Shown piece after piece: positions 48,477-56,711 of a stretch of DNA of 64,000 bases; position 1 is the stretch's first letter, and the number at the start of each line of letters is the position of its first letter. The stretch is from assembly GCF_001667375.1 (NCBI RefSeq), contig NZ_LZIN01000031.1:18798-82797 (forward strand), given 5' to 3'. Under the pieces are notes generated by a model that was given only the letters and a program-made list of their open reading frames with translations, was not told the origin of the DNA and did no database searches. Origin of the DNA: Mycolicibacter sinensis (GTDB lineage: Bacteria > Actinomycetota > Actinomycetes > Mycobacteriales > Mycobacteriaceae). The position numbers and the translations under genes are program-made.

Positions 48477-49610
48477 ATGACCGCAGAGCAGACGGCGCCG
48501 TCGCCGGCACGCCCCGCACCCGCGGAGCCCCGTAAGGGCTCGCCGTGGGTATGGGCCTGGGCGGCAGCCGCGTTCGGCTTCCTGGCCTTCCTGCTCGCGA
48601 ACGCCGAAACCGGCCTGAGCTCGGATCGGGTTCGTAACTCCGCGGTCACCGAAACCCCGCCGTCGCGGCCGGTGCCGGTGCTGTTCGGGTTCGAGCACTG
48701 GCTCGGAGTCCTGGAGGCCTTCACCGTCGTGGTGATGATCGGCATCATCGTCACCTACGTGATCGCCTGGCGCCGGCATCCCTATCACCCGGTGTTGCTG
48801 ATGGGCATCGTCACGACGTTGATCGTCTGGCAGGACCCGATTATGAACTGGGCGCCGTTCGCGGTCTACAACCCCGAGTTGCATCACCTGCCAGAGGACT
48901 GGCCGCTGGTGTCACTGTCGCCGACCGTGGAGCCGTTCGTGGTCCTCGGTTACATCATGTTCTACCTGCTGCCCTACTTCCCGGGGATCTGGCTGCTGCG
49001 CCGGATTCAGGCGCGCCGGCCCGTCGATTCCTTCGTGTGGCGCCACCCGCTGATCAGCCTGGCGTTCTGCATCCTGCCCTTCGGGATGCTGCTGGACGCG
49101 GCCCTGGAGATCACCCTGGTGCAGACCGGGATGTACATCTACTCCCAGGTCCCGTTCGGTTCGATCTTCGTCGGCCAGACCCACCAGTTCCCGTTCATCT
49201 TCGAGATCTTCGCGGTCAACTTCGTGATGGTGCCGGCCGGTGTGCTGCTCTACCGCGACGACACCGGCCGCACGGTGGCCGAGAAGTTGGCACAGCGGGC
49301 GAAGATCTTCGCCGGCCGCCCCACCCTGGGCATGTTCACCGTGATGCTGGTGCTGATCAACCTGGGCTACTTCTGCTACGGCGGCACCTTCGCCCTGGTC
49401 AAGGCGGCACATCTGTCGAAAACCGTGGCTTGCGCCTGGCCGTACCCGGAGGCGAAGATCTATGACCCGCAAGGCTTCTACGAGAAGCAAGGCCAGCCCG
49501 GTCCGTACTCGGTGGGCATCTGGTCGACCTGGCTGAGCGGTCAACCCGACGGGCGGCCGGACGTCGAGTTGGGCGCGGACGGCGACCGCTGTGGACCGGG
49601 CAATGGGTGA
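48477..49610 (+). CDS. AveC-family (spirocyclase-like) membrane protein 2
   Basis: A 377-aa polytopic protein. A Pro/Ala-rich cytoplasmic head precedes helices such as WVWAWAAAAFGFLAFLLANA, AFTVVVMIGIIVTYVIAWRR and ISLAFCILPFGMLLDAALEI. LIVWQDPIMNWAPFAVYNPE corresponds to the acidic-aromatic W-x-x-P motif of AveC-like proteins; QTGMYIYSQVPFGSIFVGQT matches the second conserved block. Longer than copy 1 and distant from it. Four bases separate it from the binding-protein homologue, so the two are co-transcribed. No reaction is known for mycobacterial members. Confidence 0.76.
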   Translation: MTAEQTAPSPARPAPAEPRKGSPWVWAWAAAAFGFLAFLLANAETGLSSDRVRNSAVTETPPSRPVPVLFGFEHWLGVLEAFTVVVMIGIIVTYVIAWRRHPYHPVLLMGIVTTLIVWQDPIMNWAPFAVYNPELHHLPEDWPLVSLSPTVEPFVVLGYIMFYLLPYFPGIWLLRRIQARRPVDSFVWRHPLISLAFCILPFGMLLDAALEITLVQTGMYIYSQVPFGSIFVGQTHQFPFIFEIFAVNFVMVPAGVLLYRDDTGRTVAEKLAQRAKIFAGRPTLGMFTVMLVLINLGYFCYGGTFALVKAAHLSKTVACAWPYPEAKIYDPQGFYEKQGQPGPYSVGIWSTWLSGQPDGRPDVELGADGDRCGPGNG

Positions 49611-50487
49611 TCCGCGCAGCGTCGTCATCACCGGCGCGTCGCGCGGGCTCGGGTTCGCGTCAGCGGCGCACCTGTACCGCAACGGTTGGCGAGTGGTGGC
49701 CGCGATGCGATCACCGGAACGAGGATTGCCCGCTCTGCGAGAGGCTACCGGTGCCGGCGACGACGATGCTCGGCTGATCGGGATCCCGCTGGATCTGACC
49801 GATACCGCCTCGGTGGCCGCGGCGGCCAAGGCCGTCGAAGCAGCGGTCGGCGCCCCGAATGCCGTGGTTCACAACGCCGGGATCTCGGCGGCGGGGATGG
49901 CCGAGGAGACCCCGGCCGAGTTGTGGGAGCGCATGTTTGCCACCTCGGTGTTCGGGCCGGTGGCGCTGACCAACGCGCTGCTGCCGACGATGCGGGCGGC
50001 CGGACGCGGGCGCATCGTCTTGGTGTCCAGCCAGGGCGGTGTGCGCGGGATGCCCGCGACCGCGGCCTACTCCGCGGCCAAAGGCGCATTGGAACGGTGG
50101 GGGGAATCGCTGGCCTGCGAAATCGCACCGTTCGGCCTGGGGGTCACGATTCTGGTGACGGGAACCTATGACACCGAGATCATCACCGACGCCGGCACCA
50201 CCGACTGCCGCGATTTCGCCGGGCCGTATGCGCGCCATCACGCCACGATGGACAAACGGGGCCGCTTGGCGATGAAGGTCGCGGCCCGTTCGCCGCAGCG
50301 GTTCGCGACCGGACTGGCTAAGGCACTGGAGTCCGGTGCTCCCTTCGTGCGACGCCCGGTCGGCCCCGACGCGCGAATGCTGCTGGCCGCCAACCGGTTA
50401 CTTCCCGCAGCCGGCCTACACCAGATGATCCGGCTGATGATGGGCCTACCGCGGTTCGGGTCGTTGACGAAGGATGAGAATGGCTGA
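49603..50487 (+). CDS. SDR oxidoreductase
   Basis: A 294-aa classical SDR: RSVVITGASRGLGFASAAHL (loop), AVVHNAGISAAGMAEETPAE, then IVLVSSQGGVRGMPATAAYS (Ser and the Tyr of YSAAK). The C-terminus, from RLAMKVAARSPQRFATGLAK, resembles retinol/11-cis type SDRs that act on lipophilic alcohols. The ATG lies in the end of the AveC gene (ATGGGTGA) and its own end overlaps the ALDH start, so it sits mid-operon. Confidence 0.87.
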   Translation: MGDPRSVVITGASRGLGFASAAHLYRNGWRVVAAMRSPERGLPALREATGAGDDDARLIGIPLDLTDTASVAAAAKAVEAAVGAPNAVVHNAGISAAGMAEETPAELWERMFATSVFGPVALTNALLPTMRAAGRGRIVLVSSQGGVRGMPATAAYSAAKGALERWGESLACEIAPFGLGVTILVTGTYDTEIITDAGTTDCRDFAGPYARHHATMDKRGRLAMKVAARSPQRFATGLAKALESGAPFVRRPVGPDARMLLAANRLLPAAGLHQMIRLMMGLPRFGSLTKDENG

Positions 50488-52006
50488 ACGCCCCGAACCC
50501 CGGATGATGATCGACGGCAAACTCGTCGACGGACAAGCCGGCACGTTCACCAACATCAACCCGGCCACCGAAGAGGTTATCGGGGAGGTCGCGAACGCCT
50601 CCGCAGCCGATATGCAGCGGGCCATCGACGCGGCCCGGCGCGCCTTCGACGACACTGACTGGTCGGCCGATCCGGCGTTCCGGCAACGCTGTCTGCGGCA
50701 ATTGCAGGAAGCTTTGGAAGCCGAGCGGGAGCAGCTGCGGGAGGAACTGATCGCCGAAGTCGGTTGCCCACGGGCGATCACCTATGGCCCGCAGCTCGAC
50801 GCACCGCTGTCCGATGCACTGAACTACCCGGCGCAGCTGATCGATGAGTACCCGTGGGAGACGTCGCTGGGCGACGCGTTCGTCTCGGTGACCGGGGCCA
50901 ACACCACCCGCAAGGTCTGGCGGGAGGCTGTCGGCGTGATCGGGGCCATCGTGCCGTGGAACTTTCCGTTCGAGGTCACCATCCACAAGATCGGCCAGGC
51001 GCTGGCGACCGGCAACACCGTCGTGCTCAAACCCGCGCCGGACACCCCGTTCAACGGCACCCGACTGGGCCGGCTGATCGCCGAGAACACCGATATCCCA
51101 GCAGGTGTCGTCAACGTGGTCACCGCAGCGGATCCGCTGATCGGCGAGGAACTGACGCTGTCGCCCAAAGTCGACATGATCTCGTTCACCGGATCCACCG
51201 CGGTGGGACAACGAATCATGGAAAAAGGCGCCGCGACCATGAAGCGGCTCTTCCTCGAACTCGGCGGCAAATCCGCCACGATCGTGCTCGAGGACGCCGA
51301 CCTGGCGTTGGGCTGCATGATGGGCATTGCGCCATGCATGCACGCCGGACAGGGCTGCGCCAACCCGACCCGCCTACTGTTGCCGCGGTCGCGCTACGAC
51401 GAAGGCGTGGCCATCCTGCAGGGCATCTATGAAGGGGTCGCCGCAGGCGACCCGCAGGATCCGGCGACGTTGTGCGGCCCGGTGATCTCGGCCAAGCAGC
51501 GCGACCGCATCCGCGGCTACATCGACAAGGGCATCGCCGAAGGCGCCCGGATGCTGGTCGGGGGAGCCGAGGCGCCGGACGGGCTGGATCGCGGATTCTT
51601 CGTCAAGCCAACGCTGTTCGTCGATGTCGACAACGCCATGACCATCGCCCAGGAGGAGATCTTCGGCCCGGTGCTGGCGGTCATTCCCTACGACGACGAG
51701 GACGAGGCGGTGCGGATCGCCAACGACAGCCGCTACGGGCTGGCCGGCAACGTCATGTCGGGTTCGCTGGATCACGCGCTGGCGGTGGCCAAACGGCTGC
51801 GCGCGGGTTTTTTGGGCATCAACGGCGCCGCCGGTTACGGCGCCGACACCCCGTTCGGCGGTTACAAAGCCAGTGGCGTCGGCCGCCAGAACGGCGTCGC
51901 CGGATTCGACCAGTACACCGAGATCAAATCGGTCGCCTACCCGGCGGTTAGCGAGGCTCGACGGAGGAGAGCCGAAGCTGAACCGCCGAATCAACCGGGC
52001 GGTTAG
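50480..52006 (+). CDS. Aldehyde dehydrogenase family protein with repeat-derived C-terminus
   Basis: A 508-aa NAD(P)-dependent aldehyde dehydrogenase. VIGAIVPWNFPFEVTIHKIG is the substrate tunnel, VDMISFTGSTAVGQRI the nucleotide site, FLELGGKSATIVLEDAD the general base Glu motif, CMHAGQGCANPTRLLLP the catalytic Cys and EEIFGPVLAVIPYDDEDEAV the C-terminal signature. Normal members end near DQYTEIKSVAYP; here about 18 more codons are read out of a 55-bp tandem repeat, and the stop is in the second copy. GAAGG before ATG 50480 decides the start (ATG 50474 also possible). Confidence 0.93.
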   Translation: MAERPEPRMMIDGKLVDGQAGTFTNINPATEEVIGEVANASAADMQRAIDAARRAFDDTDWSADPAFRQRCLRQLQEALEAEREQLREELIAEVGCPRAITYGPQLDAPLSDALNYPAQLIDEYPWETSLGDAFVSVTGANTTRKVWREAVGVIGAIVPWNFPFEVTIHKIGQALATGNTVVLKPAPDTPFNGTRLGRLIAENTDIPAGVVNVVTAADPLIGEELTLSPKVDMISFTGSTAVGQRIMEKGAATMKRLFLELGGKSATIVLEDADLALGCMMGIAPCMHAGQGCANPTRLLLPRSRYDEGVAILQGIYEGVAAGDPQDPATLCGPVISAKQRDRIRGYIDKGIAEGARMLVGGAEAPDGLDRGFFVKPTLFVDVDNAMTIAQEEIFGPVLAVIPYDDEDEAVRIANDSRYGLAGNVMSGSLDHALAVAKRLRAGFLGINGAAGYGADTPFGGYKASGVGRQNGVAGFDQYTEIKSVAYPAVSEARRRRAEAEPPNQPGG

Positions 52007-52052
52007 CGAGGCTCGACGGAGGAGAGCCGAAGCTGGACCGCCGAATCAACCG
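51943..52052. repeat. 55-bp tandem repeat (two copies) at the ALDH-P450 junction
   Basis: Unit 1 (51943-51997) and unit 2 (51998-52052) differ in one base. Each can fold: GGCGGTT pairs with AACCGCC at the ends, and GGCTC with GAGCC inside. Unit 1 is translated as the ALDH tail; because 55 is not a multiple of 3 the frame moves by one and the same TTAG of unit 2 gives the TAG stop. Resembles MIRU-type elements in mycobacterial operon junctions. Confidence 0.92.
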
Positions 52053-52073
52053 GCCGGGTAAAAGGAGCAAGAA

Positions 52074-53285
52074 GTGCAACTGTTCGACGACCTGGAGGAC
52101 TTCGGCGCCTTCGACGACGTGGTCTCCGGGGATGTGCGCGATCCCTACACCGAACTGGCCCGGTTGCGCCGGGAGGAACCGGTGCAGCGCATCGACATGT
52201 CCGGGATGCCACATGAGGAATCCAAGCCGGTGTTCATGGTGTACCGCCACGAGGACGTGCTGAAAATGTTGCGTGACAACGAGACCTTCTCGTCGTCGAT
52301 CATCATCGACACCTTCGGCGACGTGCTCGGCGAGCAGGTGATGCTGGGCATGGACGAGCCGGTCCACGGCCGGCACCGCGCACTGGTGTCCAAGGCGTTC
52401 TCGCCGAGAGCGGTGGCCGGCTGGGAGCACGAGTTGGTGCTACCGGTGGCCAATCTGCTGATCGACCGGTTCGCCGATCGCGGCCATGCCGACCTGGTCA
52501 AGGAGTTCAACTTCGAATACCCGACCCGGATCATCGCCCGGATACTAGGCCTGCCCGAGCAGGATTACGAGCAATTCCAGCGCTGGTCCATCTCGCTGCT
52601 GTCCTTCACCATCAACCCCGAGCGCGGCCGGGCCGCGTCGCTCGCCCTGCGCGACTATTTCGCTCCGATCCTGGCCGCCCGCCGGGCCGAGCCGCGCAAC
52701 GATCTGATCAGCCGGCTGGCCGACGCCGAGATCGACGGGCAGAAGCTGTCCGACGAGGAGATCTTCTCGTTCCTGCGGCTGCTGTTGCCGGCCGGTATCG
52801 AGACCACCTACCGCTCGCTGGGCAACCTGCTGTTCGCGCTGCTCACCCACACCGATCAACTCGACGCCGTGCGCGCCGACCGGTCGCTGCTACCCCAGGC
52901 CATCGAAGAGGGGGTGCGTTGGGACGCCCCACTGCTGACCATCACCCGGGTGGCCAGCTGCGACACCGAGCTGGGCGGGGTTGCCATTCCGGCCGGCTCC
53001 GCGGTGATGCCGATGCTGGGGGCGGCCAACCGTCAGGACGACCGCTACCCCAACCCCAACCTGTTCGACATCTTCCGGGAATCCAAAGTGCACGTGTCCT
53101 GGGGCCACGGCGCCCACGTCTGCCTCGGCAGCCACCTCGCTCGGATGGAAATGCGCGACGCGCTCGGGGTGATGTTCGACCGATTGCCGAACCTTCGGCT
53201 GGACCCCGACGGGGGCGACCCGCACATCCGCGGCCAGGTGTTCCGCTCACCGACCTCGCTGCCGGTGCTCTTCGATGCCCTATGA
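52074..53285 (+). CDS. Cytochrome P450 (island P450 2)
   Basis: A 403-aa P450: LLLPAGIETTYRSLGNLLF (I-helix with an amide-Thr neighbourhood), EEGVRWDAPLL (ExxR) and VSWGHGAHVCLGSHLARMEM (heme Cys about residue 350; Trp instead of the usual Phe begins the loop). AAAAGGAGC is placed 9 nt before the GTG. It follows the 55-bp repeat and overlaps the next SDR as ATGA, so it is co-translated with it. Confidence 0.92.
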   Translation: MQLFDDLEDFGAFDDVVSGDVRDPYTELARLRREEPVQRIDMSGMPHEESKPVFMVYRHEDVLKMLRDNETFSSSIIIDTFGDVLGEQVMLGMDEPVHGRHRALVSKAFSPRAVAGWEHELVLPVANLLIDRFADRGHADLVKEFNFEYPTRIIARILGLPEQDYEQFQRWSISLLSFTINPERGRAASLALRDYFAPILAARRAEPRNDLISRLADAEIDGQKLSDEEIFSFLRLLLPAGIETTYRSLGNLLFALLTHTDQLDAVRADRSLLPQAIEEGVRWDAPLLTITRVASCDTELGGVAIPAGSAVMPMLGAANRQDDRYPNPNLFDIFRESKVHVSWGHGAHVCLGSHLARMEMRDALGVMFDRLPNLRLDPDGGDPHIRGQVFRSPTSLPVLFDAL

Positions 53286-54193
53286 CCCCGTTGCGGTTTG
53301 ACGAACGTGTCGCCGTCGTCACCGGCGCCGGGCGCGGGGTGGGACGCAGCCACGCGAGGCTGTTGGCGGCCAGGGGCGCCCGGGTGGTGGTGGCCGACTT
53401 CGGCGTCGGCATCGACGGCCGTGCTCCGTCGTCGGCGCCGGCCGACGAGGTGGTGCGTGAGATCACGGCCGGCGGCGGGCACGCCGTCGCATGCTACGCC
53501 TCGGTCGCCGAACCCCAAGGCGCACAAGCCGTCGTCGACACCGCGATCGAACGGTTCGGCCGGATCGACGTGGTGGTCAACAATGCTGGCATCCATGACC
53601 CCGGCCTGTTCGGCGAGCTGTCGGTCGAGCAGTTCCGCAGCATGATCGACGTGCACTACTTCGGCAGCGTGTTGGTCGCCCGGGCCGCCTGGCCGCATTT
53701 CGTCGCGGCGGGCTACGGCCGCATCGTCAACACGGTCTCCGAAGCCATGCTGGGCGGTATCTCGGAGCTGACCAGCTACGGCGCCGCCAAAGGCGCGGTG
53801 TTCGGTCTGACCCGCAATCTGGCCACCGAGGGCGCCGCCCACGGAATCCGGGTCAACGCCGTTGCGCCGCGCGCCTACACCCGCATGTCCGCGTCGCATT
53901 CGGACTCCGTGGCGGCCCAGCTGTCCATTCCCAAAGAGATCATGGACACCATCAATGCCAGTATGCCTCCCGAATTATGTGCTCCGGCAGCGGCATTCCT
54001 GGCGCACGAAGACTGTCCGCTCAACGGCGAGGTGCTGCAGATCGGGATGGGTGGTGTCGCACGCATCGCCGTGGTGCGCTCGGTGGGAATCACCAAGACA
54101 CCGCTGACCGCCGAGGACATCGCCGCGAACCTCGAGGAGATCATGAACCTTTCCGACGCCCAGGTGACCGCCGTCACCGAGATGGTGCAGTGA
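53282..54193 (+). CDS. SDR oxidoreductase (HSD17B4-like)
   Basis: A 303-aa SDR: VAVVTGAGRGVGRSHARLLA and VVVADFGVGIDGRAPSSAPA give the extended NDLG-like loop, VVVNNAGIHDPGLFGELSVE follows, then SEAMLGGISELTSYGAAKGA with the YxxxK in SYGAAKG. The canonical Ser before it falls in the TVSEAML segment. It resembles the SDR at 43799-44728 in length and order of motifs and may be its distant paralogue. Coupled to P450 2 by a 4-nt overlap and followed 19 bp later by P450 3. Confidence 0.85.
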   Translation: MTPLRFDERVAVVTGAGRGVGRSHARLLAARGARVVVADFGVGIDGRAPSSAPADEVVREITAGGGHAVACYASVAEPQGAQAVVDTAIERFGRIDVVVNNAGIHDPGLFGELSVEQFRSMIDVHYFGSVLVARAAWPHFVAAGYGRIVNTVSEAMLGGISELTSYGAAKGAVFGLTRNLATEGAAHGIRVNAVAPRAYTRMSASHSDSVAAQLSIPKEIMDTINASMPPELCAPAAAFLAHEDCPLNGEVLQIGMGGVARIAVVRSVGITKTPLTAEDIAANLEEIMNLSDAQVTAVTEMVQ

Positions 54194-54212
54194 CTAACGC
54201 AGGAGGCTCCCA

Positions 54213-55475
54213 ATGAGCGACTTCGAGTCGGTCGACTTCTTCACCGACCAATCGTTGATCCCCAACCCGTACCCGTATTTCGACCATCTGCGGGCCAAGT
54301 GCCCGATCGTGCACGAACCGCATCAGGGCGTGCTCGCCGTGACCGGGCACGCCGAAGCGCTTGCGGTGTACAAGGATCCGGCGTTCTCGGCGTGCGTGTC
54401 GGTCGCGGGCCCATTCTCCGGGCTGTCATTCGAACCCGTCGGCGACGACGTCAGCGACCTGATCGAGGCGCACCGGGCCGAGATCCCGATGAGTGAACAC
54501 ATCGTCACCCAGGACCCGCCGGAACACACCCGGACCAGGGGGCTGTTGAGCCGGCTGCTCACCCCGAAGCGGCTCAAAGAGAACGAGGAGTTCATGTGGC
54601 GGCTGGCTGATGAGCAGCTCGACAAGTTCGTCGCCCGCGGCAGCACCGAGTTCATCGAGGACTACGCCAAACCGTTCTCGATGCTCGTCATCGCCGACCT
54701 GCTCGGGGTGCCCACCGCTGACCATCAAGAATTCCGTCGGGTGATGGCGGGCGAGCACGTGGGCTCCCTGGACGACGATCCGGTCTCCCACAATCCGCTG
54801 CAGTGGCTGGACGACACGTTCTACGCCTACATCGAAGACCGTCGTGAGCAACCGCGCGGGGACGTGCTGACCGAGCTGGCCCAGGCGAAATACCAGGACG
54901 GGTCGACGCCGGCGATCATCGACGTGGTGCGCGTTGCCACCTTCCTGTTCGCCGCCGGTCAGGAAACCACCGTCAAGTTGCTCAGCGCCGGCTTGCGGGT
55001 GATCGCCGAGCAGCCTGAGATTCAGGCGCTGCTGCGCGACGACCACAGCCGTATCCCGGTGTTCCTGGAGGAGACACTGCGCACCGAAAGTCCGGTCAAG
55101 TCGCATTTCCGGATGGCGCGCACCACCACGAGGGTCGGAGAGACGACGGTGCCCGCCGGCACCACGGTGATGCTGCTGCCGGGCGCCAGTAACCGCGATC
55201 CGCGTAAGTTCGACCAGCCTGACCAGTTCCGGGTCGATCGGGCCAACGTGCGTGAGCACGTGGCATTCGGGCGCGGAGTGCACTCATGCCCGGGCGCGCC
55301 GTTGGCCCGCGCCGAGGGCAGGATCTCGCTGAACCGCATCCTGGACCGGATGGCCGATATCCGGATCTGCGAAGACCGGCACGGCCCGCCCGAGGCGCGC
55401 CGCTACAACTACGAGCCGACCTTCATCATGCGGGGCCTGCAGGACCTGCACCTGGAGTTCACGCCGGTCGGCTGA
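54213..55475 (+). CDS. Cytochrome P450 (island P450 3)
   Basis: A 420-aa P450. LFAAGQETTVKLLSAGLRVI is the I-helix, EETLRTESPVKSHF the ExxR region, and HVAFGRGVHSCPGAPLARAE the heme loop (Cys about residue 359). IVTQDPPEHTRTRGLLSRLL is the C-helix with the heme-propionate Arg/His. GGAGG precedes the ATG by 7 nt. Last gene of the long plus-strand island operon that starts at 47361. The sequence is clearly different from P450 1 and 2, so the three are not recent duplicates. Confidence 0.93.
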   Translation: MSDFESVDFFTDQSLIPNPYPYFDHLRAKCPIVHEPHQGVLAVTGHAEALAVYKDPAFSACVSVAGPFSGLSFEPVGDDVSDLIEAHRAEIPMSEHIVTQDPPEHTRTRGLLSRLLTPKRLKENEEFMWRLADEQLDKFVARGSTEFIEDYAKPFSMLVIADLLGVPTADHQEFRRVMAGEHVGSLDDDPVSHNPLQWLDDTFYAYIEDRREQPRGDVLTELAQAKYQDGSTPAIIDVVRVATFLFAAGQETTVKLLSAGLRVIAEQPEIQALLRDDHSRIPVFLEETLRTESPVKSHFRMARTTTRVGETTVPAGTTVMLLPGASNRDPRKFDQPDQFRVDRANVREHVAFGRGVHSCPGAPLARAEGRISLNRILDRMADIRICEDRHGPPEARRYNYEPTFIMRGLQDLHLEFTPVG

Positions 55476-55533
55476 CCAGCGAGCGGCGACCCCGCCCGCG
55501 GGTACCTTCGGTGGGTTGGTCGACAATCGTCGT

Positions 55534-55549
55534 CAACGACCCATCGTTG
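55534..55549. promoter_or_regulatory. Inverted repeat before the thiolase gene
   Basis: CAACGA-CCCA-TCGTTG is a perfect 6-4-6 inverted repeat 16 bp before the thiolase ATG, overlapping the region of the transcription start or leader. It may be an operator; no regulator is adjacent. Confidence 0.4.
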
Positions 55550-55565
55550 ATGAAGGAGAGCACCC

Positions 55566-56711
55566 ATGGCCGAAGCTGTCATCGTAGAAGCGGTGCGCTC
55601 GCCGATCGGCAAGCGCAACGGCGGACTGTCCGGGGTGCACCCGGCCGAACTGTCCGCCCAGGTACTCAACGGACTGGTCGGCCGCGCCGGGGTGGACCCC
55701 GCGCTGGTCGACGACGTGATCTGGGGCTGTGTCATGCAGGCCGGTGAGCAGGCTCTGGACATCGGGCGCACCGCGCTGCTGACCGCGGGCTGGCCGGAGT
55801 CGGTGCCCGGGGTGACAGTGGACCGCCAGTGCGGCTCCAGCCAGCAGTCGGTGCACTTCGCCGCCGCCGGTGTGGTCGCCGGGCACTACGATGTCGTCGT
55901 CGCCGGGGGTGTGGAGTCGATGTCACGCACCCCGATGGGCTCGTCGCTGGCCAACGGCGGGCACCCCTACCCCGAGGCGTTCCGCAACCGCTACACCCAG
56001 ACCCCCAACCAGGGAATCGGCGCGGAGATGATGGCCGAGAAGTGGGGCCTGGACCGCACCGCATTGGACGAGTTCGCCCTGGCGTCGCATGAGAAGGCCG
56101 CTGCAGCACAGGATTCCGGCGCGTTCACCGACGAGATCGTCGGGATCAAGGACGCCGAGGGCAACGTGATCAGCGCCGACGAGGGCATCCGCCGCGGCAC
56201 CACCATCGAGAAGATGGCTCAGCTCAAGCCGGCCTTCAAAGAGGACGGCGTCATCCACGCCGGCAACTCCAGCCAGATCTCCGACGGAGCGGCAGCGCTG
56301 CTGTTCATGTCGGCTACCAAGGCCAAGGAACTGGGGCTGACCCCGCTGGCGCGGGTGCACACCGCGACGCTGGCCGGTGCCGACCCGGTGATGATGCTGT
56401 CCGCCCCGATCCCGGCGACGCAGAAGGCGCTGCAGCGCAGCGGTCTGAGCGTCGACGACATCGGGGTGTTCGAGGTCAACGAGGCGTTCGCGCCGGTACC
56501 GATGGCCTGGCTCGCCGACATCAACGCCGACGCGAAGAAGCTCAACCCCAACGGTGGGGCGATCGCGCTCGGTCACCCGCTCGGCGGATCCGGCGCCCGG
56601 ATCATGACCACCATGCTGTATCACATGCGGGCCAACGGGATTCGCTACGGGCTGCAGACCATGTGTGAGGGCGGCGGCCAGGCTAACGCCACCATCTTGG
56701 AGCTGCTGTGA
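55566..56711 (+). CDS. Acetyl-CoA acyltransferase (thiolase)
   Basis: A 381-aa thiolase ending a beta-oxidation round by cleaving a 3-ketoacyl-CoA with CoA. The nucleophile Cys is in VTVDRQCGSSQQSVHF (about residue 88), the His in NPNGGAIALGHPLGGSGARI and the second Cys in QTMCEGGGQANATI. VVVAGGVESMSRTPMGS is the family signature. GAAGGAG precedes the ATG. The next crotonase gene starts in its stop (GTGA). In M. tuberculosis the corresponding place holds a shortened thiolase fragment (Rv1135A) before Rv1136, so this copy seems to be the intact form. Confidence 0.94.
   Translation: MAEAVIVEAVRSPIGKRNGGLSGVHPAELSAQVLNGLVGRAGVDPALVDDVIWGCVMQAGEQALDIGRTALLTAGWPESVPGVTVDRQCGSSQQSVHFAAAGVVAGHYDVVVAGGVESMSRTPMGSSLANGGHPYPEAFRNRYTQTPNQGIGAEMMAEKWGLDRTALDEFALASHEKAAAAQDSGAFTDEIVGIKDAEGNVISADEGIRRGTTIEKMAQLKPAFKEDGVIHAGNSSQISDGAAALLFMSATKAKELGLTPLARVHTATLAGADPVMMLSAPIPATQKALQRSGLSVDDIGVFEVNEAFAPVPMAWLADINADAKKLNPNGGAIALGHPLGGSGARIMTTMLYHMRANGIRYGLQTMCEGGGQANATILELL

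Noticed and set aside
24139..55475. Prophage or transposon as carrier of the island
   Set aside because: No integrase, transposase, phage structural gene, tRNA end or flanking direct repeat was found.
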